Below are positions 1 through 5,252 of a stretch of 5,252 nt of DNA, piece by piece. The first letter of the stretch is position 1, and the number at the start of each line of letters is the position of its first letter. Position numbers and translations under genes: made by a program. The notes beneath the pieces were generated by a model. The model saw only the letters and a list, made by a program, of their open reading frames with translations. It was not told the origin of the DNA and did no database searches. The stretch is from Pseudomonadota bacterium (GTDB lineage: Bacteria > Pseudomonadota > Alphaproteobacteria > Acetobacterales > Acetobacteraceae), in contig JAJZVE010000393.1 in NCBI GenBank assembly GCA_021845835.1, forward strand, positions 1 through 5,252, given 5' to 3'.

Positions 1-169
1 ACCGCCGCGCAGATGGCCGGGTTGAGAGCCCTGGTCATCACAGGACCGGACCCGGCGACGCACAACGTGGTGCGCTGGCGATGCGTGGATCTGCGGGCCG
101 AGGTTGCGCGACGGTTTTCGGTATTGGGGGCCGGTCGCCGAAGTGTCAGGTCGGCGGCTGGCGCGGACC
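1..169 (+). pseudogene. Remnant of an IS630-type transposase, truncated by the left edge
   Basis: Frame 1 read from base 1 gives a stretch (GPDPATHNVVRW, then RCVDLRAEVARRFSV, ending near base 123) that resembles the internal helix-turn-helix part of IS630-family transposases. In that family a GPDP..VVRWR.VDL segment precedes a second helix usually ending in something like ERTVGRLL. Downstream the match decays. RSV appears at 139-147, and omitting base 148 would continue it as GRRLAR, so a frameshift is likely. The similarity ends around 169, directly against the stop codon of the minus-strand peptidase gene. No catalytic DDE residues or terminal inverted repeats are visible, because the rest lies outside the window or is lost. 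The family assignment comes from remembered consensus, not from a search, and the part after base 126 is weak. Confidence 0.55.
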
Positions 170-1228
170 TCAGCGCAGCGTCGCGATTCCCTGCGCCAGC
201 GCGTCGCGCAGCCAGCCCGGCGGCATGTCGCGCAGGAACGCCTGCGCCAGATCCGTCCGCCGCTCCGGCGTCATGCCCAGATTCGCTGCCCGGCAGAAGC
301 GCGGATCGCCGGTGAACAGCAGATAGGCCTGCATTTCGTTGTACGTAAGCACCTCGTCGCCGGTGTCGTAGCCTTCGCTGGCGAGAAAGCGCCGCACGGC
401 GTCGCGTTCGGCCGCGGTCAGGGTCGTGTCCCAGAACCGACGTACATATTCGGCATAGGCGGGATCGGTGAAGAACAGGCCGTGCGACAATTCATGGTGC
501 AGGATGGTGGCGCGCGCCGCCGCATCGAGCGCCGCTACCGCCTCCTGCGGTACCTGCGGCAGCGAGATCAGCGCGCCGACAGCGTCCGCTCGCGTCCAGC
601 CGAGCTGGCGGGCCAGCGCACGCAGCTGCTCTTCCTCGGCGTTCAGCGTGACGTGGCCGGCATCGGCGAGCGCGAAAAATCGGACCAGGGCGGCCGCGGG
701 ATAGTCGTGACCGAAATAGTAGGTGTCCGGCGAGTCGCCGCTGGCGCGGATGGCGGCGTCGAGTTCGGCGTCCGTCAGCACCCGGTCGCGCGGCAGCCCG
801 GCCTTCTCGATCAGCGCCGCGACCCGGTTCAGCATCGCGCCCTGCGCGTGCAGGGTGGGGAAGTCGAGCACCACGATGGCGGGGTCGGGTGCGAAGCGGA
901 ACACCGTGAGCGTGGCCGCGGCATGGTCACGGATCGTCGCCTCGTCGGCGGTCCCGATCGGGAAGGCGGTGGGCGCAGGTGCCGGCAGTGCCGGCGGGAC
1001 GACAGGGGGGGGCGCCGGGGAGACGAGGGCGGGCGGCGCCGCGGTCGGCGGGGCAGGAACAGACGGTGGTGCGGGAAGCGGCCGCAACGCCCACCAACCG
1101 AGCGCCGCCAGCGCGAGCGCCGCCGTTGCCCCCGCCGCGGCCGGCCAGCGCCGCCGCCGCGATGGCGGAGGCACCGCCGTGGGGCGCCGCACCACGGTGG
1201 CGTCGTCGTCGGTCGCGGGACGCGGCAT
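170..1228 (-). CDS. Membrane-anchored HExxH putative zinc metallopeptidase with an N-terminal phosphothreonine-like motif
   Basis: A 352-residue protein that I cannot name as a family. Residues 1-27 are cytoplasmic by the positive-inside rule (RRRR at 24-27) and contain DDDATVVRRP (7-16), with Thr11 placed like the phosphothreonine in T6SS proteins that bind FHA domains. Residues 28-49 form one transmembrane helix. Residues 50-90 are a Pro/Ala linker, and about 91-352 form a periplasmic domain. The domain contains HHELSHG, giving the zinc motif H245-E246-x-x-H249. NEMQAY follows at 297-302, so Glu298 is a possible third ligand in gluzincin style. The ATG lies 18 bp after the ompA-like stop codon with no clear Shine-Dalgarno sequence, which suggests translation coupled to the upstream gene. 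The C-terminus looks intact. The metallopeptidase fold and phosphorylation are inferred; the substrate is unknown. A non-catalytic zinc protein is the main alternative. Confidence 0.8.
   Translation of the reverse strand: MPRPATDDDATVVRRPTAVPPPSRRRRWPAAAGATAALALAALGWWALRPLPAPPSVPAPPTAAPPALVSPAPPPVVPPALPAPAPTAFPIGTADEATIRDHAAATLTVFRFAPDPAIVVLDFPTLHAQGAMLNRVAALIEKAGLPRDRVLTDAELDAAIRASGDSPDTYYFGHDYPAAALVRFFALADAGHVTLNAEEEQLRALARQLGWTRADAVGALISLPQVPQEAVAALDAAARATILHHELSHGLFFTDPAYAEYVRRFWDTTLTAAERDAVRRFLASEGYDTGDEVLTYNEMQAYLLFTGDPRFCRAANLGMTPERRTDLAQAFLRDMPPGWLRDALAQGIATLR
1005..1012 (-). repeat. Homopolymeric C8 tract within the peptidase gene
   Basis: Eight consecutive G on the plus strand (C8 on the coding strand) encode Pro73-Pro75 in the Pro/Ala linker. 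A one-base slip would keep the cytoplasmic segment and membrane helix but lose the periplasmic HExxH domain. The run may simply reflect proline codons in a GC-rich genome. Confidence 0.6.
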
Positions 1229-1246
1229 GCCGGCCGGACGACCGGG

Positions 1247-1807
1247 TCAGGCGCCCAGATTGACCACTTTCACGCGCCGGTTCTGGGCGTTCGCGGTCTG
1301 CGGTGGGGTCGGCACGGCAAGCCCTTCCTGGCCCATCCCGATCGACTGCAACCGCGCGGGCCGGATGCCGAAATTCTTCACCAGATACGCCGCCACCGCT
1401 TCCGCCCGGCGCTGCGACAGCGCCTTGTTGGTGTCGGGTGCGCCTACGGTGTCGGTATGGCCCTCGATGCGGAAGCGGTATCCCGCCAGATCCTGGCTGG
1501 CGAGGGCCCTGCCGAGCTGGTCGAGCGTCTGCCGCGCCTGCGGCGTCAGCACGGCGGAGCCGCTGGCGAACTCCACGCTGAGGTTGACCGTCGGCGCAGA
1601 CGCGGCGGCCGGCGTCGCCGCGGCCTGCGGCGTGGCGGCGGCATTGGGGTCGGCAAGCCGGATGCCGCGGGTGTTGCCGTTCAGCAGATCGCCACTCGGC
1701 TTCAGCGACTGGATGATCTGGTCGGCTGAGGGATTGTTCTGCGCCAGAACCGGCACGGCGCCGAGCGCGAGCGGGGCGGCGATCAGGGACGCGATGAGGC
1801 AACGCAT
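1247..1807 (-). CDS. Secreted OmpA-family peptidoglycan-binding protein
   Basis: A 186-residue protein. Residues 1-23 form a signal peptide (MRC, a hydrophobic core, then VLA-Q as a likely signal peptidase I site). There is no lipobox cysteine and no second membrane segment, so it is probably a soluble periplasmic protein without an outer-membrane barrel. Residues 24-72 are a short conserved-looking stretch (SADQIIQSLKP, TRGIR) and an Ala/Pro linker. Residues about 73-186 are the OmpA C-terminal domain, with VEFASGSAVL, EGHTDTVG, LSQRRAEAV and NAQNRRV. Asp119 and Arg134 match the diaminopimelate-binding Asp and Arg of OmpA. The start at 1807 is chosen over an in-frame ATG at 1855 because it gives the signal peptide directly and has a strong AGGAGG. 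It is the first gene of a pair with the HExxH protein. A role as a T6SS envelope accessory is inferred from location only. Confidence 0.9.
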   Translation of the reverse strand: MRCLIASLIAAPLALGAVPVLAQNNPSADQIIQSLKPSGDLLNGNTRGIRLADPNAAATPQAAATPAAASAPTVNLSVEFASGSAVLTPQARQTLDQLGRALASQDLAGYRFRIEGHTDTVGAPDTNKALSQRRAEAVAAYLVKNFGIRPARLQSIGMGQEGLAVPTPPQTANAQNRRVKVVNLGA

Positions 1808-1814
1808 GACTGAA

Positions 1815-1820
1815 CCTCCT
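1815..1820 (-). promoter_or_regulatory. Ribosome binding site of the OmpA-family gene
   Basis: AGGAGG on the minus strand, 7 nt before the ATG at 1807. It decides the start in favour of the 186-residue form, which begins exactly at the signal peptide. Confidence 0.8.
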
Positions 1821-1863
1821 CCGGGGGTGGAATGACGTGCTGGCGAGCCTGTCACACAAAGTA

Positions 1864-1872
1864 ATCATATCA
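1864..1872 (-). promoter_or_regulatory. Candidate extended -10 promoter for the ompA-like/peptidase pair
   Basis: On the minus strand the sequence reads TGATATGAT: a TATGAT -10 hexamer preceded by the TGn of an extended -10 element, in the only AT-rich patch of the gap. The hexamer 17 nt upstream (GTGCCG) is a poor -35, as tolerated for extended -10 promoters. Transcription would start near 1857, leaving a leader of about 50 nt before the ATG at 1807. This rests on pattern only. Confidence 0.4.
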
Positions 1873-1899
1873 CATTGGCAGCGTACCGGCACGGGCGAT

Positions 1900-1925
1900 G
1901 GCGGCGGGGCAAAATACCCCGCGCC
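1900..1925. other. Inverted repeat (hairpin) in the gap between the EAL gene and the ompA-like gene
   Basis: The arms GCGGGG (1904-1909) and CCCCGC (1917-1922) enclose a 7-nt AT-rich loop. The stem extends by GGC (1900-1902) with GCC (1923-1925) if G1903 is bulged, giving nine pairs. It lies about 140 nt downstream of the globin-GAF-EAL stop codon and just upstream of the candidate promoter. There is no T-tract on either side, so it is not a standard intrinsic terminator; a terminator function is possible but unproven. A 12-bp palindrome (2051-2062) lies a few bases after the EAL stop. Apart from these and the promoter, I see nothing else in 1808-2066. Confidence 0.4.
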
Positions 1926-2066
1926 AGCCGCCGGATCCGGTCCTTCGCATGGCGGCCGCAGGCTCCGCCCGACCGGCTCCGTGCCGACGCAACGATAACC
2001 GCGCCGCCCGCGCACCGAAAGGCGATTCGCAACTCCGGCGAGCCGTCGCAGCCGCGCGCGGCGGCA

Positions 2067-4139
2067 TCAGGACGATCGGGTTTCCTGCAACCAGTAGCCT
2101 TTGAGCAGCTCGATCACCTGCGCCCGCATCTGCTGGCCGCCGCTGCCCGGCGTGCCGGCGGCGGCCGGGCCGCGGTGCAACAGCCGGTCGAGCGGGCCGC
2201 CTTGCAGGGCATTGGCGGCGATGAAGCGGTCAAGGAAGTCGGCTGCGCCTGCCATCCCCCTGACCGGGTTCGGCCAGTGGGCGATCGTGCTTACCTGCGC
2301 GTCCCACAGCAGATAGCCGGCCATTGCGCCGAGCGCGGTGCGCGGGCCTTGCGGATCGATCGGATAGACGTAGCCGTCGTGCCAGGCGGCGAGCGCCGCC
2401 GCCGGCATCGGCCGGGCGATGCCGTAGCCCTGCCCGCAATCCGCGTCCAGGATCGCCGCCGCCTCGATCATGCCGAGATTCTCCAGCCCCTCCACCGTCA
2501 CCGGCGTCGCGAAGGCATGCGCGAGCCGGGTGAGATGCAGGATGAAATCCAGCGCGCGCCGCGGATTGCGCAGCGCGCTGCGCACCAGGCCCTGGTCGAT
2601 CTTCACCTCGTCGAACGCATACTGTTCCAGCCGCAGCAGCGAACTGTGGCCCGAGCCGAGATCGTCCTGGACGACGCCGATGCCGGCCGCCCGCAGCCGC
2701 TGCAGGAACGCCTCATGCCGGCCGCGATGCGCGTGGCCCTCCGAGCTTTCCAGCATTTCAAGCTGCAGGCGCCCGGCCGCGAAGCGGCAATGCGCGAGCT
2801 GGCGGAACAGGACCTCCTCGTAGCGGGGATCGCCGACGCCTTCGGCGGGGAAATTGACTGCAATGGTGGGGCGAAGCCCCTGGCCCTCGAGCATCAGGTT
2901 GTCCGCGCAGGCCTGCCGCAGCGCCTGCGCAAACAGCAGCAGCAATTCGGCGTCCCCGAACGTGGGCAGGAACCGGTCCGGCGTGATAAGATCGCCGGCC
3001 GGGTTGCGCAGCCGCGCCAGGGCCTCGATCTTGATCAGCCGCCCGTCGCGCAGGCTGATGATGGGCTGGTACAGCATCACCGTGCTTTGCTGCTCCAGCA
3101 ATTGCCGATACCCCTCCTGCTCGCGCAGCGGGATCACCGGCGAGCGGATGCGCTGCTGGATGGCGTGGCTGACCACCTGCTGCACATGACCCAGCAGGGC
3201 GGCGATGCGCCGCGTCGAGAAAAAGCCCGGCCAGACGCTGTAGAAGCTGAGCAGGGCGATGGACCGGCCGGACGCATCGCGCAGCGGCACGGCGGCGCTG
3301 GCGGTCAGGCCGAGGTCGGCGTTGATGGATTGCCAGGGCGAGCGGCCGGGATCCCCCGCCCAGGTGTCGGAGACCACAATCTGCCGCGCGCGCCAGGCGC
3401 GGCCGCCGGGGCCGCGGCCGGCGGCCTGGTCGGGGTCGATGCTGATCTTCGGGACGTGTCCGGCTTCCATCGCCGCGTGGTAGCGTTCGGCCGCCGCGCC
3501 GAACGATGCCTCGATCTGCAGTTGCCCCGCCGCATCGGCACGGGCGAAGAACGAGCACACGCCGCCTGTCAGGGCGCCGATCGTGGTCATCACGCCGCGC
3601 ACGAGATCGGGCAGGTTGGCGGCCGTCAGCACATGGTGGTCGATCTGCGAGACCGCCCCGACAGCCTCGGCATCGAGCTGCCGGTAGCCGGCGAACTGCG
3701 CCTGCAGGTCGTGCAGGATGCGCCGGCTGATGATGCCGGTCAGCAGTTCGCGCTGTTTCGCCTGCGGCAGCAGCGGCGCCAGCAGCCGAAGGGTCTCCTG
3801 CTGGTAAAAGCCGTACGCCTCGAACAGCCACAGCATGTCCACGCCGACGAGTGCATGGATCCTGCCCAGGCCCTCGGCCTCCGCCCGGTGCGCCTGCTGC
3901 GTCAGGTCGGGCGCGAGCAGCCGGACGAGGTAGTTCACCTGGCGCTGCCTGAGCCGCGCGAGCGCCGCCTCGCTCAGACGCCCGAGCACGCCGGCGGTGT
4001 GCTCGCTGCGGTGCAACGCATCGTAGAACCGCGCCACGAACGTCACCGCCAGTTCGGGCAGAGGCTGCTGGATATGTCGCAGCACCGCGGCGACCTTGTG
4101 GCCATAGGTGTCGCCGGATTCCAGTCCGAGCAAAGGCAT
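2067..4139 (-). CDS. Globin-coupled GAF-EAL protein, predicted c-di-GMP phosphodiesterase
   Basis: A 690-residue soluble protein with no membrane segments. Residues about 10-165 resemble a globin-coupled sensor: RFYDAL (37-42) offers Tyr39 as the distal B10 Tyr, and GRIHALVGV (92-100) offers His95 as the proximal haem ligand. Residues about 170-330 are a GAF domain (GRGPGGRAWR at 241-250, IVVSDTWAGDP, a PW pair, AAVPL). Residues about 345-590 are an EAL domain with every expected catalytic position: Glu372 (EALAR), Asn429 (VNF), Glu461 and Glu464 (EMLE), Asp492-Asp493 (DDLGSG), Lys513 and Asp515 (KID), Glu550 (VEGLE) and Gln570 (QGYG). Active hydrolysis of c-di-GMP to pGpG is therefore expected. 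There is no GGDEF domain. About 100 C-terminal residues belong to no family I recognise. Haem and gas binding are inferred from two motifs. Start 4139 is chosen over 4205 because of its ribosome binding site. Confidence 0.9.
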   Translation of the reverse strand: MPLLGLESGDTYGHKVAAVLRHIQQPLPELAVTFVARFYDALHRSEHTAGVLGRLSEAALARLRQRQVNYLVRLLAPDLTQQAHRAEAEGLGRIHALVGVDMLWLFEAYGFYQQETLRLLAPLLPQAKQRELLTGIISRRILHDLQAQFAGYRQLDAEAVGAVSQIDHHVLTAANLPDLVRGVMTTIGALTGGVCSFFARADAAGQLQIEASFGAAAERYHAAMEAGHVPKISIDPDQAAGRGPGGRAWRARQIVVSDTWAGDPGRSPWQSINADLGLTASAAVPLRDASGRSIALLSFYSVWPGFFSTRRIAALLGHVQQVVSHAIQQRIRSPVIPLREQEGYRQLLEQQSTVMLYQPIISLRDGRLIKIEALARLRNPAGDLITPDRFLPTFGDAELLLLFAQALRQACADNLMLEGQGLRPTIAVNFPAEGVGDPRYEEVLFRQLAHCRFAAGRLQLEMLESSEGHAHRGRHEAFLQRLRAAGIGVVQDDLGSGHSSLLRLEQYAFDEVKIDQGLVRSALRNPRRALDFILHLTRLAHAFATPVTVEGLENLGMIEAAAILDADCGQGYGIARPMPAAALAAWHDGYVYPIDPQGPRTALGAMAGYLLWDAQVSTIAHWPNPVRGMAGAADFLDRFIAANALQGGPLDRLLHRGPAAAGTPGSGGQQMRAQVIELLKGYWLQETRSS

Positions 4140-4144
4140 GCTGT

Positions 4145-4148
4145 CTCC
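4145..4148 (-). promoter_or_regulatory. Ribosome binding site of the globin-GAF-EAL gene
   Basis: GGAG on the minus strand, 5 nt before the ATG at 4139. It supports this start over an in-frame ATG at 4205, whose 22 extra residues are Arg/Ser-rich and precede the globin homology. Confidence 0.6.
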
Positions 4149-4387
4149 GGTTTTCCGGGAACGGCACCGGCGCGACTGCGGAAGGCTGATTCGGATCGAC
4201 GGCACCCCGCGGACACCCTTGGTCCCCGCACAGAATAGTCACGTCGGTCTGCACATTGCCATCGCGTCGCACGCGCCGGAGCCAAAGCGGCCTCGGATGG
4301 CGAAACCATGTTCGCCGTGGCGGGTGATCTCGCTTTGCGTTACGCTTGCGCTGCGAATACTCCGCCGCACGCGCCGGCCGCGCATCC

Positions 4388-4393
4388 GGGAGG
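4388..4393 (+). promoter_or_regulatory. Ribosome binding site that sets the TTG start of tagF
   Basis: GGGAGG lies 8 nt before the TTG at 4402. No in-frame ATG lies between it and the conserved GLFGKLP motif, so this site decides the start. Confidence 0.65.
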
Positions 4394-4401
4394 CTCCTCG
4401 T

Positions 4402-4971
4402 TTGGACGATCGCCGCAACGGACCTGCGGTCGGCCTGTTCGGCAAGCTGCCGGCGCGCGGCGATTTCGTCCGCCTCGGCCTGCCCGGCGACTTCGTTGCC
4501 GCCTGGGACGGCTGGCTCGCCGGTGCCATCGCGGTCACGCGCGCGCAGATGGGCGCGGCGTGGCTGCCCGCCTTCCTGGAGGCGCCGGTGTGGTGCTTCG
4601 CGGTGGCGCCCGGCGTCTGCGGCGCGCAGCCGGCGACCGGGCTGTGGCTGCCGAGCGTCGATCGCGTCGGGCGCTATTTTCCGCTCACCGTCGCGGCGAT
4701 GCAGCCCGCGGCATCGTCGGCCTGGCTCGCGGCCTGCGAGGCGGCCGGGCGGGCGGCCCTGGAGGAGGATGCAACGCCGGAGGAGGTGCTGCGCCGGCTG
4801 CCGCCGCCCGCGTCAGGCGGCACGGCCGCGACGTGCGGCAGCCGGTGGTGGAGCATCGGCGGCCCGCGCGTGGCGGCCACGGAACTGTCCTTGCCGGGCC
4901 TGCCCGGTGCGGTGCAGTTTGCCGCCATGCTGGGGGCGAACGCGGCCATGATGACGGAGGCGGAAACATGA
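4402..4971 (+). CDS. tagF: Type VI secretion system-associated protein TagF (ImpM family)
   Basis: A 189-residue cytoplasmic protein with the TagF signature from its N-terminus: VGLFGKLPARGDFVR (10-24), WDGWL (35-39), WLPAFLEAPVW (54-64) and the strongly conserved LPSVDRVGRYFPL (83-95), then RWWSIGG (148-154). TagF is known as a post-translational repressor of T6SS assembly that acts on or alongside the Fha pathway. In some bacteria it is fused to the PppA phosphatase; here the two are separate but overlapping genes. The TTG start at 4402 is preferred because it has a GGGAGG site and places the conserved motif 10 residues in. Upstream in-frame ATGs (4297, 4108) would add basic sequence without homology, and the latter would overlap the divergent gene. 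The gene overlaps the next by ATGA. The C-terminal third is Ala-rich and less conserved. Confidence 0.92.
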   Translation: MDDRRNGPAVGLFGKLPARGDFVRLGLPGDFVAAWDGWLAGAIAVTRAQMGAAWLPAFLEAPVWCFAVAPGVCGAQPATGLWLPSVDRVGRYFPLTVAAMQPAASSAWLAACEAAGRAALEEDATPEEVLRRLPPPASGGTAATCGSRWWSIGGPRVAATELSLPGLPGAVQFAAMLGANAAMMTEAET

Positions 4972-5252
4972 CGGCGCTGCGGTGCTGGTCGGCGACGCAT
5001 CCCGGCGCACGGCGTCCGCACAATGAGGATGCCTTCCTGGACCGCCCCGATCTTGGCCTGTGGGCAGTGGCCGACGGCGCCGGCGGGCATGAGGCGGGCG
5101 CGACGGCCTCGCGCATGATCGTGGAAACGCTGGGCGGTATCCCGCCGGATCTGCCGGCGGCGGAGACCCTGGCCGAGATCCGGACCCGCATCGATGCCGT
5201 GCATGCCGCGCTGATCGAGGAAGCGGCGCGCCGCGGCCCCGACGTGATCATC
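4968..5252 (+). CDS. PP2C-family Ser/Thr phosphatase, 5' part only (T6SS PppA-like)
   Basis: The first 95 residues are present and the gene runs off the right edge. They carry the N-terminal PP2C (PPM) metal-binding motifs: RRPHNEDAFL (15-24), with Glu20 and Asp21, and LWAVADGAGGHEAG (31-44), with Asp36 and Gly37 as expected metal ligands. Full-length bacterial members have about 240-260 residues, so over half is missing. The ATG overlaps the tagF stop codon (ATGA) and has GGAGG 7 nt upstream, within the end of tagF, so the two are likely translationally coupled. In T6SS clusters this enzyme (PppA, also called Stp1) removes phosphate from threonines placed by the kinase PpkA, opposing Fha-dependent activation. 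The partner kinase gene is often next to it and may lie just outside the window. The T6SS role is inferred from pairing with tagF. Confidence 0.92.
   Translation, partial: MTALRCWSATHPGARRPHNEDAFLDRPDLGLWAVADGAGGHEAGATASRMIVETLGGIPPDLPAAETLAEIRTRIDAVHAALIEEAARRGPDVII

Larger units (their letters stand above)
4140..4401. promoter_or_regulatory. Divergent intergenic region between the EAL gene and tagF
   Basis: These 262 bp separate oppositely transcribed genes and so should hold both promoters. On the plus strand, TTGCGT (4335-4340) followed by AATACT (4356-4361) is the nearest thing to a sigma-70 pair before tagF, but the 15-nt spacer is short. On the minus strand, TATTCT (complement of 4225-4230) is a possible -10 for the EAL gene with no good -35. 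I found no sigma-54 site, clear operator palindrome or terminator. The assignment rests mainly on gene orientation. Confidence 0.35.

Noticed and set aside
104..1729. 541-codon open frame on the plus strand opposite the peptidase and ompA-like genes
   Set aside because: It is Arg/Gly-rich low-complexity translation across two supported genes and their junction; a composition artefact.
1852..1874. CRP-like site suggested by two TCACA/TGTGA half-sites
   Set aside because: The half-sites are direct repeats 18 bp apart, not the inverted TGTGA-N6-TCACA arrangement that CRP/FNR dimers need.
1870..2067. 65-codon minus-strand frame whose ATG overlaps the EAL stop codon (TGATG)
   Set aside because: The overlap looks like translational coupling, but the product is Arg/Ala-rich, lacks a well-placed ribosome binding site, and runs through the hairpin and up to the candidate promoter. 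Chance is more likely.
1875..4238. 787-codon open frame on the plus strand opposite the globin-GAF-EAL gene
   Set aside because: The product is rich in Arg, Gln, His and Ala with no recognisable domain, and it lies antisense to a gene with a full set of catalytic motifs. Very high GC removes stop codons from antisense frames.
2758..4272. 504-codon minus-strand frame overlapping the globin-GAF-EAL gene
   Set aside because: It is out of frame with the gene that shows globin, GAF and EAL motifs, and its product is Arg/Ala/Pro-rich without domains.
4108..4401. Upstream extension of tagF to an in-frame ATG
   Set aside because: The extra 98 residues are basic and unlike TagF, would overlap the divergent gene, and are less well supported than the TTG with GGGAGG at 4388-4393.
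4674..5251. Overlapping minus-strand open frames opposite tagF and the PP2C gene
   Set aside because: They are antisense to two confidently recognised proteins and encode Arg/Pro/Ala-rich sequence with no motif.

Overview
The window is a very GC-rich piece of bacterial chromosome. The base composition, the long open antisense frames this causes, and the style of the proteins suggest an alphaproteobacterium, possibly Rhodospirillales/Acetobacteraceae. That placement is an inference; no rRNA or other lineage marker is present.

Layout, left to right. Positions 1-169 hold a decayed, left-truncated fragment that resembles an IS630-type transposase on the plus strand. Next is a minus-strand pair that reads leftward: a secreted OmpA-family peptidoglycan-binding protein (1807 to 1247), then, after 18 bp, a single-pass membrane protein with an HExxH zinc-peptidase motif (1228 to 170). 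A 259-bp gap with a candidate extended -10 promoter and a hairpin separates this pair from a large minus-strand gene (4139 to 2067). That gene encodes a globin-GAF-EAL protein, a probable haem-based gas sensor with c-di-GMP phosphodiesterase activity. A second gap of 262 bp (4140-4401) lies between this gene and two plus-strand genes of the type VI secretion system (T6SS) regulatory module: tagF (4402-4971, TTG start), overlapped by 4 nt by a PP2C-type protein phosphatase (4968 to beyond the right edge).

How the genes may work together. TagF and the PP2C phosphatase belong to the T6SS threonine-phosphorylation control circuit (PpkA kinase, PppA phosphatase, Fha, TagF), so the window lies at the edge of a T6SS cluster that probably continues to the right. 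The membrane peptidase starts with a cytoplasmic DDDATVVRRP segment. This resembles the phosphothreonine segments of T6SS proteins that are phosphorylated by PpkA and read by FHA domains. The protein could therefore link cytoplasmic threonine phosphorylation, through one transmembrane helix and a long Pro/Ala linker, to a periplasmic metallopeptidase that is co-transcribed with a peptidoglycan-binding OmpA protein. This is the least familiar arrangement in the window and the best candidate for something undescribed. The globin-GAF-EAL gene adds a possible gas/c-di-GMP input that is divergently transcribed from the T6SS genes.
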